A DNA stretch of 47,967 bases from Campylobacterota bacterium (GTDB taxonomy: Bacteria > Campylobacterota > Campylobacteria > Campylobacterales > Hydrogenimonadaceae): NCBI GenBank assembly GCA_013153475.1, contig JAADEJ010000055.1, positions 1 to 47,967 of the forward strand, in the 5' to 3' direction. The notes beneath the pieces were generated by a model, which was not told the DNA's origin, did no database searches, and was given only the letters and a program-made list of their open reading frames with translations. The translations under genes were made by a program, and so were the position numbers. Of the stretch, positions 24,338 to 32,623 are shown one piece after another. Positions within the stretch are counted from its first letter, which is position 1; every line of letters starts with the position of its first letter.

Positions 24338-25818
24338 CGCACGATCTCCACGACACTGCGATAGACATCTTTATCCAGGGAGATCAGGTCGGTCTGCACA
24401 CCCGTATATCCCATATCTATCAGATGCCCCATAAAACGGGCCACTCTGTCTCTCTCTTTGTAGGGAACCAGAACCTCTATCGCCATACGCTTCGAACCGT
24501 TCTGCTCCATCGAGACCGCCGATATCCGCTCTCTGGCCAACGCTTCGTCCACATCTTTTATCATCTGCCGGCGCTTCAGTTTCGACGCGACAATCAGCTC
24601 CATCACATCGGCGGCCTCATCGTAGGCGTCGATCTCCCGTTCCCCGTTTTCAACCTGTTTTCTCAACGCCTCCCGCCGCTGTCGGAGCGCTTTGAGACGA
24701 TTTTTCATCTCTGTAGCCCGCCGGGCGATTTTCCCATACTCCTTCTCCAGCCCCTGCCGTTGCTGTTTCAGGGTATCGAGCCGCCACGTCAAATAGCCTT
24801 CGCCGCCGGCGACCAGCAGCATCGCCACGGCGACCGCCGCCACGAATCTGCCCACCGCCGTACTTAAAAACGCGGGTTTTCTCTCGAATATCGTCAGATT
24901 GACCGGCTCTTCGATCCGCCCCTCCGCCACCGCCTCGGCATAACGCAGGGCGCAGCAGGTTCCCACTTCCGCTTCCGGCCACGTTCGCCCCCCGCAGGTC
25001 AAAAGGCGCTTGTCGCTCTCGGAGAAACCGTACTCGTCAAAGAGGGTCCACAATCCGGGAATTTTCCCCCCCTCGAAATCGAGATAGATCCTGTCCACGG
25101 AGGAGATGCCGAAAATTCCCCGTTTGTGATTGACGGTTTGAACGATCCGGTCGATGGCCGTCTCCAGCGCATCCCGTATCGCCGTCATGGCAAGCGACTC
25201 CTCCAGGGCGTAGGCGGAAGCGTCCAGCCCCTTCTCCGCCAACATCGCCATGATCACCGAGGGGGTCACCTGCCCTTTCAGGGCCATGGAGGCGACGGTC
25301 GGCAGGCTTCTGTGGGCGATATAACGGCCGTCTTTATACAGGAGGGCAAGGCTTTCACTCTCTCCGACTCGGACGATCAGATCGTTTCCCTCTGCCTTCA
25401 GATCACCCGAAAGGTAAAGCCCCTCGTACACCACATAGGGGATCGTGACCAGATCGATGTGTCCGATCTCCCCCGCCAGCGCGCCGTAACGTGTCTGAAG
25501 TTTTTCGCTCTCGGCGGCAAACGCCTCGACCAGCCACGCCTCTTCGTAAGAGAGGCGGTGACGGGTATAGGAGACGGCATACTCCTTCGCCACGTCAAGG
25601 CCGCTCTCCTCGAACATCGTAATCTCTACCACCGTGGCGAAACGCTCTTCCGCCGTCGAGAGAGGCAGTTTGAAGGTGTGGGAGTGAAAATCGGACGTGG
25701 GCAGTACGGTCGCGACATAACCCTTTTTCGCCTCTTTGGCCTCGCCGGGAACCTTTTTCTCCCCCTCCTGACGCCAAAGTCCACCCCGTTCGTCGATCAA
25801 CCACACCTGTTTTTCCAT
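24334..25818 (-). CDS. mshI: MshI-like protein: PilM-type actin fold fused to PilN-type segment
   Basis: A 494-residue protein. The first 310 residues or so are cytoplasmic and have the alternating strand/helix arrangement of actin-like PilM (DLVTIPYVVYEGLYL, NDLIVRVGESESLALLYKDGR, DRIYLDFEGGKIPGLWTLFDEYG). A membrane helix follows near residues 325-345 (GRFVAAVAVAMLLVAGGEGY). A coiled coil then leads to a ferredoxin-like C-terminal domain, as in PilN/GspL (RISAVSMEQNGSKRMAIEVLVPY). In Pseudomonas-type pili these are two genes; MSHA MshI is described as shorter, so the C-terminal half is notable. The ATG overlaps nothing upstream; a 35-base AT-rich gap separates it from the pseudopilin gene. 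Confidence 0.8.
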   Translation of the reverse strand: MEKQVWLIDERGGLWRQEGEKKVPGEAKEAKKGYVATVLPTSDFHSHTFKLPLSTAEERFATVVEITMFEESGLDVAKEYAVSYTRHRLSYEEAWLVEAFAAESEKLQTRYGALAGEIGHIDLVTIPYVVYEGLYLSGDLKAEGNDLIVRVGESESLALLYKDGRYIAHRSLPTVASMALKGQVTPSVIMAMLAEKGLDASAYALEESLAMTAIRDALETAIDRIVQTVNHKRGIFGISSVDRIYLDFEGGKIPGLWTLFDEYGFSESDKRLLTCGGRTWPEAEVGTCCALRYAEAVAEGRIEEPVNLTIFERKPAFLSTAVGRFVAAVAVAMLLVAGGEGYLTWRLDTLKQQRQGLEKEYGKIARRATEMKNRLKALRQRREALRKQVENGEREIDAYDEAADVMELIVASKLKRRQMIKDVDEALARERISAVSMEQNGSKRMAIEVLVPYKERDRVARFMGHLIDMGYTGVQTDLISLDKDVYRSVVEIVR

Positions 25819-25853
25819 CTGCCGGTTTCCATACGAGAATTTTGTTTATTACA

Positions 25854-26312
25854 TTATCTGATTATAACATAACCGCTTTGCGGCAGAACTTTAATCTCTC
25901 TCTGATCCGCGCCTTCCTGCAGAATCAGGCTCTTTGTCTCACCCAGCGGTTCGGAGACATGACTGCCGTCGTCGTGGGGACGCCCCAAACGGTCAAAACA
26001 GAGGGTCTTGCCCGCCAGATCGCCCGAGAGCGTCACATGGAGCCGGTAGGCCGCCCTGCCCGCCGTGGCGTTCTCTTCCAGCCCCTCCGCGCTCAACGTC
26101 ACACACCCCTCGTCTCCTCCCGTCTCTCCACCGTCAAAACCTCTGTGGTCAAACCCGATACCCGCGAACCGCGCCTCATCGATCTTCATCGCCACATAGG
26201 CCGCATCGTCCCGCAGATGCCTGACTTTCAGCATCTCGCTGCCCGTTTTGGCCAAAATGGCGATCAAAACGATCACGAATACCAGTTCCAGCAGCGTCAT
26301 GCCTCTTCTCAT
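25854..26312 (-). CDS. Minor pseudopilin (MshC/B-like)
   Basis: A 152-residue pseudopilin with leader MRRG and mature start MTLLELVFVIVLIAILAKTG, Glu at +5. The soluble part has two clusters typical of GspH-like subunits (DEARFAGIGFDHRGF; GDLAGKTLCFDRLGRPHD) and few cysteines. ATG at 26312 gives the same MRRG leader as three neighbours and has AAAGG 8 bases upstream; GTG at 26318 would give a GTGA overlap with the previous stop and is the alternative. Which Msh letter it corresponds to cannot be settled here. Confidence 0.85.
   Translation of the reverse strand: MRRGMTLLELVFVIVLIAILAKTGSEMLKVRHLRDDAAYVAMKIDEARFAGIGFDHRGFDGGETGGDEGCVTLSAEGLEENATAGRAAYRLHVTLSGDLAGKTLCFDRLGRPHDDGSHVSEPLGETKSLILQEGADQREIKVLPQSGYVIIR
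25861..25866 (-). promoter_or_regulatory. Possible internal -10 box (TATAATC) before mshI
   Basis: TTATAATC on the minus strand, at the extreme 3' end of the pseudopilin gene and 43 bases before the mshI ATG, in a conspicuous AT-rich patch of an otherwise GC-rich operon. No good -35 is seen. Confidence 0.3.
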
Positions 26313-26314
26313 GT

Positions 26315-26743
26315 TCACAACCTTTGCAGGGTACGCCGCACCAGACGCACACGTTGACGGCCGTCCACCGTCGCGTTGACCTCGACCCGCAACATCACGT
26401 AATACTGACTCTCCGGCGTGGTGATCCGCTCTACCGGCACGCCGCTACAATCACCGTCGTAAAGATAGTATTTCTCCACCGTCACCCGGGCGGTATAACG
26501 TTTTCCCCGACCGTCGGCCAGCGGGGGCGCTTCGCCTCCCGCCCAACATTTGCCGTCCTTTTTCTCTATCTCGAAGAGCGCCCACTCCACGGCGCTGTCC
26601 GTCATCAACTCCGCCTGCTCCCGCACATAGCCGTCCACCGTATAACGTACCCCCGCCCTCGCATAGCGGATCACTACGGTCAACAACCCCCCGACCATGA
26701 CGATAATCAACAGCGCCTGGATAATCCCGAACCCCCGTCGCAT
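26315..26743 (-). CDS. mshP: Minor pseudopilin MshP-like (PilX/GspK type)
   Basis: A 142-residue pseudopilin. The leader MRRG is followed by FGIIQALLIIVMVGGLLTVV. Position +5 is Gln, not the usual Glu, which is a feature of tip subunits of the PilX/GspK/MshP type. A Cys pair (GKCWAGG and DGDCSGV) may make a disulfide, and the KRYTARVTVEKYYL and SQYYVMLRVEVNATV strands form the fold. Its position, between MshO-like and the next pseudopilin, matches MshP. The start overlaps the mshO stop. Confidence 0.8.
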   Translation of the reverse strand: MRRGFGIIQALLIIVMVGGLLTVVIRYARAGVRYTVDGYVREQAELMTDSAVEWALFEIEKKDGKCWAGGEAPPLADGRGKRYTARVTVEKYYLYDGDCSGVPVERITTPESQYYVMLRVEVNATVDGRQRVRLVRRTLQRL

Positions 26744-27654
26744 CAGAACACCGCCTTCTGTTTGGCGACATGCACCGACCCGTCACCCCGAATGGCCCGC
26801 CGCATATCGATTTTCAGCCGCAACACGCCGTTGAGCGCCTCGGCCGAAAAAGCCGAAACGTCTTCGGCCAACACCGTGACCCGACCCGCTTTCGTCCCGT
26901 CACCGGGATCGGCGCAGAAAGTTTCACCGGCCCAAGGACGGTAACCGTAAAAGAGAAAGAGTGTCGTGTTCACGTCGGCAAGGTCCGAAAGCTCGAAAGG
27001 TGCGTCGTCACAACCGCCCAAGTCGACATCCGCACCGCGGGCCACGGCATAGGCGCCGGTGGAAAGGTAATATTTTTCATAAATGAAATCGGGCGTGACC
27101 GAATCGTTGATATCGATCGTATCGTCGGCCGAAAAAGCGACATCGTAAGCCAGCAGGCTCTCCCCGCCGTGCCATCCGAAAGCGCCGTGACACGCTTTGA
27201 CCGACTCGTCACCGCCGTCGAACGTCCCGGCGAAAATCAGGTTGTAGCCGCCCCCGTCTCCCATCGCGTCCTGGTTCAGACGCACCGCGCGTAATCGTGT
27301 CCGTGAACTGGCGTTCATATCCACGAATCCGTCGTAGTAACCGGCTATCAACCGCTCCTCATCCATACCAAGCCACTCCAGAACCCGATAACTCTCCGCC
27401 GCGTCTTCCAGGGCTTCGCAGGCGGTCGTACCGTCCTCTTTGATATACCCGATCACACTGTTGGGAATACGCTGATAGAGCAACGAGGCGATCTGATCGA
27501 GCGCCGTCTGGGAGGAGAGGGAGAGCTCCGTCACGGCCCTGGCCCGCGCGCTTTTGAGGTAGAGCGCCTCCAGCGCCTTGAAACTCCCCAGGGCCAATAC
27601 GGCGGAAACCGCCACCACCACCACGATCTCGATAAGCGTAAATCCCCGCCTCAC
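26743..27654 (-). CDS. mshO: Minor pseudopilin MshO-like (PilW/GspJ type)
   Basis: A 303-residue pseudopilin with leader MRRG and mature FTLIEIVVVVAVSAVLALGS, Glu at +5. It is long for a pseudopilin, as is typical of PilW and MshO. The soluble domain has PNSVIGYIKEDGTTACEALEDA, Asp/Gly-rich loops and FRAVRLNQ-type segments (LRAVRLNQDAMGDGGGYNLIF). Several Cys residues (ACEAL, KACHG, GGCDD, TFCAD) could form two disulfides. It starts at GTG, which overlaps the upstream stop as GTGA. Confidence 0.8.
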   Translation of the reverse strand: MRRGFTLIEIVVVVAVSAVLALGSFKALEALYLKSARARAVTELSLSSQTALDQIASLLYQRIPNSVIGYIKEDGTTACEALEDAAESYRVLEWLGMDEERLIAGYYDGFVDMNASSRTRLRAVRLNQDAMGDGGGYNLIFAGTFDGGDESVKACHGAFGWHGGESLLAYDVAFSADDTIDINDSVTPDFIYEKYYLSTGAYAVARGADVDLGGCDDAPFELSDLADVNTTLFLFYGYRPWAGETFCADPGDGTKAGRVTVLAEDVSAFSAEALNGVLRLKIDMRRAIRGDGSVHVAKQKAVF

Positions 27655-28211
27655 GGCATCGCCCTCCGATTGACGTAGGCCCAGCCGATATTGTAGGAAC
27701 GATAGACGAACGAGGTGTTGAAATCGCCGCCGAGCTGCCCGTCGCCGCTTGTCACCCGAACCACCAGCGTCTTGTCGGCGTTATCGGATGATTTGGTGAC
27801 ATTCACCGCCAACGCGTACGCCGCCCGGCCGCCGGTCGCATCGTCATGGCAGCTTCCGTCCCTGAAATCGTCCAGGTCGTCGCAATCGCCGTCGGCGGTA
27901 TCGTCGGGCCCCGTATCCGAACAGGTTCGCTGCCCTACCAGCGGCGCCGTGTCGTCGTTATAGGGTTTACCCTGGGTGCAGTTGATTTCACTGCTGGCGA
28001 GTATCGACCCGTTCTCCTCAATGGTCTTCTCGTCCCAGGCCGCTTTTCTGGCCTCTCCCAACAGCGCCACCGCGTCAAAAATCCCATCCTCTTTCAACTG
28101 GGTCTGCATTGCCTTGTTCGAGACGAAAACGATCTTGGGAACCGTCATGAAGACAAGCCCCACGATCACCATCGTAAAGATCAGTTCAATCAGCGTCAAT
28201 CCCCGTCTCAT
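27651..28211 (-). CDS. Minor pseudopilin (MshD/PilV-like)
   Basis: A 186-residue pseudopilin with leader MRRG and mature LTLIELIFTMVIVGLVFMTVP, Glu at +5; +1 is Leu instead of Phe. The middle is very acidic (DTGPDDTADGDCDDLDDFRDG) with several Cys and then beta strands (ALAVNVTKSSDNADKTLVVRVTS). By position between the MshQ-like and MshO-like genes it corresponds to MshD, but motif evidence is weak. It overlaps both neighbours by 4 bases. Confidence 0.8.
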   Translation of the reverse strand: MRRGLTLIELIFTMVIVGLVFMTVPKIVFVSNKAMQTQLKEDGIFDAVALLGEARKAAWDEKTIEENGSILASSEINCTQGKPYNDDTAPLVGQRTCSDTGPDDTADGDCDDLDDFRDGSCHDDATGGRAAYALAVNVTKSSDNADKTLVVRVTSGDGQLGGDFNTSFVYRSYNIGWAYVNRRAMP

Positions 28212-31200
28212 CGGAACAGCTTGACCCCGCTTCTGGTTTTGGGACTCTCCGTCACGTTGAAATCACTCCCCTCGTAGCCGCCGCTTAGCACCCCCCGACG
28301 ACTTCCCGCCCCCCGCAGGCGGGTATAGATGAAACAGGGATGACGGGTACAGTCGCTGTTCGAGTCGCCCGTATCGTAGAGGTAGCTTCCCCCGAATCCG
28401 TCCGGCACGAACCAGAGCCAGGAGGGAACGGCCATATGGACCACCCGCCGTTTCGGTGTCGAGTCGGAGATGACAAAATCGTTCACCCCGTCCGTCGGAT
28501 CGTCCAGTATGCCATCCAGCGTCACGTCGCCGTCCTCCGTATCGGTCAGCCGAACCCCGTCGGTTACGCGGGTCGCCGACACATGCCCCTGGCTTCCCGA
28601 ATCGTGCGCGGCGTTCAGATACCAATAAAGCGACATACGCCGCAGGTTCAACGCCGTTTTCGAATAGATCTCTATGCGGTAACGGTGGGGGGCGTCATCC
28701 AGCGTCGTGGTCAGGTCATCGGCCCGTAAACGTCCGTAATAGAACGTCGTGTTTCCCTCCAGCGTCTCGTAACCGTCGCTCTGCGCGTCACCGTCGTCAA
28801 CACCCGCATCCGTCAGATTCAGATCAAAAGGAGAGACAGGCAGGCTCGCGTTGCGGTCGAAATTGAAGTAGAAGACAAAAGCGGTCGTCCCGTTGGTATC
28901 CACCCGACTGTTGGCGGTCGAGAAGCTCGACGCCGGCATTTGCCACTTGACCGTCTCGTTCTTGCCGTAGTCCCAGTTGACGCTGCCGTTGACCTCGTCG
29001 GCGTCGCTGATCATGTACCCCAGTTTCCCGAGCGCGTCGGCATCGACGTCGGCGTGCGTCAATGAGAGGTTGATATCTTTGGCGTAGCAGACATCGATGT
29101 AGTTGGCGGTTCTCTCGTTCTGCCCGTTTTTGGCGACAATGTCGAAAACCACATAGGCCGACATATTCAGATCTTTCGAAAGATAGGTAAAGGGGCCGTT
29201 GTCAAACGAGTAGAGCGTGGCGTTGAGATCGAAATGGTGGGGGTAGAAGCGCAACGTCAACCCCGCGGGCGTGATGGAGAGGTTCTCCTCTTTGCTCCAT
29301 GTACCGTCCACATCCCCGTCATCGCAATCCACAGCCGCGAACCGATCCTCGCAGGTTACCGCCTCACTGACGTTCAGCTCCACCGATCCCACTTCACTGT
29401 AACGGGTATCTATCGACCGGTTGCCGTCGGCAAACTGCCACCCATCATCAATCGGCGGATCGAACACCCCCGTGATACAGTCGGCATCTGTTTCCCGGTA
29501 ACGCACTTCAAAACTGCCCCCTTCGGTCTCGTTGTAATCGAGTGCCGCGGCTCCGCTTCCGTCCAAAGCGCCAAAATCGAGCGTCAAAGACTCACCCGCC
29601 TTGTTCGAACCGGAAGCATTCACCGTAAAACGATCGGGTCGGACGGCAAAATTGTCACTCGAAAGTGTCCGATTGTCCTCATCATCCAAAGGACAGGACT
29701 CGTCAACATCATACTTCCAGTGGATATCGACCGAAAGATCCCCTGCCGCTTTCGAAACAGTAAAACTGACTTGCGTGACATTGTCTTCGGAAAAAAGACT
29801 CTTCTGCCAATCGGTCATTGCATGGGTAATGTCGTCGGTATAAACAACCCGACTACAGACTGTTCCATTGAAATTGGCATAATCAGAGCCGTCAAGAGAG
29901 GCCAGAGTAAGTGTGAAATTTTCGCCAATCCTTTTGGTAGAGATGTTTCTATCACTGATCGAACGGAAGTCATCCCAAACATCAAAAACCTGGTTCTCGT
30001 TAGGATTACCGCACTCCTGACAACTTCTGGCGGAACCATCCCAATTCTTGCCATCTTTTTCATTGTTGTAGATACTCTGGACATCACTCTCGTCCAACAC
30101 CCCCTCAAAAATCTTCAACTCGTCCAAATACCCAACAAAACTCTGAGCCGCGTCAAAATCACCCCCAACCGAATCCTGCTCCTGTCCAATAATCAGCGAA
30201 CCTGCCTGTACACTCAACGCTCCGGTGGGATAGTCGTCTTGACACGATACTTTACTGCCGTCAAAGTAGAGACAGGCGGTATCATCTTCGCGCGTCAATA
30301 CCAGTTGATGCCACGTGTTGTCATCAGTCTGCGTATCCAATGAAAACGACTGACTGGTATCTTTTATTTTTACCTTCACTTTATCGTTTTCGTAAAGGTA
30401 GATCTCCAGTTCATCGTCATCATCATCGTTCCCAAGCGCCTGCAAAATATCCTGCTGGCTACGGTTTTGGGCGGTTTTAAACCAAACGGCAACACTGAAT
30501 GCATCAAGACCATCCAATGCCTCATGATCCAGAAGAAGATAATCATCCGCCCCATCGTCACTCAGATCACCTACTTTGCACAACCCGTCGGTCACGGTGT
30601 TGGCACCGTGGGCCGTACCGTCATAACCATATCCCGTGCTATCTGTCACTTCCCCATCCGTACCGTTCCACTCACACTCATCCATTCGCCACTCGGCCCG
30701 CAACGTAAAATTTACCCAGCATAACAGATGACATTTGCTTCGGGTATCGGTATCGCTGATATAATTCATCGTATAGTCACCATCGTGACCGTCCCAATAG
30801 TTCTGAGCGAAATGATTCCCTTCCACTTTTGCTTTGGCCAGCTTGGTGTCCCCCCCCTCAGCATAAAAACAACTATCTTCTACATCGGAATCAGTATTAC
30901 CGGTATAAAGGTAAAGACCATAATCATCACTCGATTCGGTTTTTACACAAGTATCTCGCATATATATCCGAGTCGTATCATCATCGGATTTAAGATAAAT
31001 GGCCTTTTCGGTCTGGCTTTTGACCTGAGAGTTTTTCAAAGTCACTTCCGCTTTGACGGTGTAGATCCCCTCTGTATATCCCGATACATCCAGATGTTCA
31101 AGCTCAATCTCACCGGTTGCCTCATCTTCAAACCTGATTCCCCGCCTGTTATTCCCCGTCAAACGGCTTCCATCCACATGCAATCCGGCAATCTGTTTGT

Positions 31201-32614
31201 AAAAATGCAGGGCCGTATTTCCCGCATCAATATCCAATTGTGTCGCATTAATATCACTCGCGACACTTTCCACAAACATGATTCCATCATTCTCATTGGC
31301 ATGTATCTTAATATTTGAAAGCGTAAAATCGATATTCTCTCCGATAATGTTAAAATCGATACCATACCGTTCGGTTTCAATCAAAAGATCGGAAAATGAA
31401 ACGTCTGCATTAATATCTTTTTCAAAAACTATACCGCTCTCTTCGTCGGAATACAATTGACTTTGTCGAACCGTCAACGGCGCACTGACAATCTCCTTGA
31501 AACGGATGCCATCCTGGGAAGCCTCTATCTTCACCCCTTCAATCGTCAATGCGCTTCCCTCAACCTCCTTGTTAAACTTGATCCCCTGTTTATCGTCGCT
31601 TTTAATCTTAAGATCGGAAAAATTTCCGCCATCCAATATCCGGTTTGCAAAGTAGATACCAATATCCTGCGCATCAATCTCCAAATTTTCAATCGTTACG
31701 TCTTTATCCACATCCTCACCAAAATTGATCCCTTTACCCTCTTCTGAATGGAGCGATCCGATTGAGACGGTTACACCCTTTTCAATCACCTCCCCAAAAT
31801 ATATGGCATCACTTTGGGTCTCAAATGCAAGATTATCAAAACTTATACTATCTTTAATAGGCTCTTTAAAAGAGAAGCCTTTTCCATCATCAACATCGAC
31901 ACTGATATGGGAGAAAACGGCACTTTGTTGCACTTCACCATCAAACCAAACCGCTGAATCATTTGAATTAACAGTCAAATTGCTCATCGAAACAGCTTCA
32001 ACGCTCTTACCCAGATAAATTCCGCGCCCATCCGACGAATTGAGTACAAGGTTCTTGATTGTCAAATCGCCTTGGATCTCCTCTTCGATATCTACAGCAG
32101 TATTAACTGCCTCTATCAAACTATCCTGGATCGTCAGCCCGTCCAACGGCATATCGATACTTACGCCATGTTTTTCTGAATAGATTTTAAGATTTTCAAG
32201 AATAAGATTTTCACGCATCCGAGAGCGGATTGCCTCGCCGCCATCATCTTTTTGATTGATCGTCAGGCCACGTATCGTGATATTCTGAAGATCATCGTCA
32301 ATACGGATAATATCATCACCGGAATCATCTTCAATCTTTACATCATCCGGATCTCCCGTAGTAGATTCAAGGGTTAAATCATCTTTTTGAATTCGAAGAT
32401 CACTCTCCTCGTAGGTGTCGGGACAGATTTTTACAACATCACCGCTGGACACCACATTCAAAGCCGCCGCGATACTTCCGTATACCCCATCTCCGCTTTC
32501 GCATGGGTTACCCGTATCTTTATCAACAATCAGAGTCGCCGCCGACAACCGCAACATACCAAACAAAAACACAACCAACCACCGGTGTCGCCGAATAGAC
32601 CCTTCTTTTTTCAT
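28208..32614 (-). CDS. mshQ: Giant MshQ-like adhesin: beta-helix + LamG-like + DUF6701-like modules
   Basis: A 1468-residue secreted protein. It has a signal peptide (about 1-26), then a right-handed beta-helix from about 105 to 600 made of about 17 coils of 22-26 residues, each with a G-I-x-F motif (for example RGIYL 198, DAIYF 270, KGINF 294, DGIRF 369). A LamG-like domain of about 640-850 begins with the MshQ-typical AEWRMDECEWNGTDGEVTDS and has GYLDELKIFEGVLDESDVQSIYN. The C-terminal 600 residues resemble the MshQ DUF6701 region (LTLRFYPHHFDLNATLYSFDNGPFTYLS, then NYIDVCYAKD). No membrane anchor or sortase signal is seen. Its name rests on these modules and its gene position. The beta-helix part is markedly AT-rich compared with the rest (see findings). 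Confidence 0.8.
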   Translation of the reverse strand: MKKEGSIRRHRWLVVFLFGMLRLSAATLIVDKDTGNPCESGDGVYGSIAAALNVVSSGDVVKICPDTYEESDLRIQKDDLTLESTTGDPDDVKIEDDSGDDIIRIDDDLQNITIRGLTINQKDDGGEAIRSRMRENLILENLKIYSEKHGVSIDMPLDGLTIQDSLIEAVNTAVDIEEEIQGDLTIKNLVLNSSDGRGIYLGKSVEAVSMSNLTVNSNDSAVWFDGEVQQSAVFSHISVDVDDGKGFSFKEPIKDSISFDNLAFETQSDAIYFGEVIEKGVTVSIGSLHSEEGKGINFGEDVDKDVTIENLEIDAQDIGIYFANRILDGGNFSDLKIKSDDKQGIKFNKEVEGSALTIEGVKIEASQDGIRFKEIVSAPLTVRQSQLYSDEESGIVFEKDINADVSFSDLLIETERYGIDFNIIGENIDFTLSNIKIHANENDGIMFVESVASDINATQLDIDAGNTALHFYKQIAGLHVDGSRLTGNNRRGIRFEDEATGEIELEHLDVSGYTEGIYTVKAEVTLKNSQVKSQTEKAIYLKSDDDTTRIYMRDTCVKTESSDDYGLYLYTGNTDSDVEDSCFYAEGGDTKLAKAKVEGNHFAQNYWDGHDGDYTMNYISDTDTRSKCHLLCWVNFTLRAEWRMDECEWNGTDGEVTDSTGYGYDGTAHGANTVTDGLCKVGDLSDDGADDYLLLDHEALDGLDAFSVAVWFKTAQNRSQQDILQALGNDDDDDELEIYLYENDKVKVKIKDTSQSFSLDTQTDDNTWHQLVLTREDDTACLYFDGSKVSCQDDYPTGALSVQAGSLIIGQEQDSVGGDFDAAQSFVGYLDELKIFEGVLDESDVQSIYNNEKDGKNWDGSARSCQECGNPNENQVFDVWDDFRSISDRNISTKRIGENFTLTLASLDGSDYANFNGTVCSRVVYTDDITHAMTDWQKSLFSEDNVTQVSFTVSKAAGDLSVDIHWKYDVDESCPLDDEDNRTLSSDNFAVRPDRFTVNASGSNKAGESLTLDFGALDGSGAAALDYNETEGGSFEVRYRETDADCITGVFDPPIDDGWQFADGNRSIDTRYSEVGSVELNVSEAVTCEDRFAAVDCDDGDVDGTWSKEENLSITPAGLTLRFYPHHFDLNATLYSFDNGPFTYLSKDLNMSAYVVFDIVAKNGQNERTANYIDVCYAKDINLSLTHADVDADALGKLGYMISDADEVNGSVNWDYGKNETVKWQMPASSFSTANSRVDTNGTTAFVFYFNFDRNASLPVSPFDLNLTDAGVDDGDAQSDGYETLEGNTTFYYGRLRADDLTTTLDDAPHRYRIEIYSKTALNLRRMSLYWYLNAAHDSGSQGHVSATRVTDGVRLTDTEDGDVTLDGILDDPTDGVNDFVISDSTPKRRVVHMAVPSWLWFVPDGFGGSYLYDTGDSNSDCTRHPCFIYTRLRGAGSRRGVLSGGYEGSDFNVTESPKTRSGVKLFR

Positions 32615-32623
32615 CTCTATCCC

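Noticed and set aside
30800-32300. The repeats in mshQ as a CRISPR or DNA tandem-repeat array
   Set aside because: The repetition is at protein level (coil period of 22-26 residues) with diverged DNA; there are no identical repeats and spacers.
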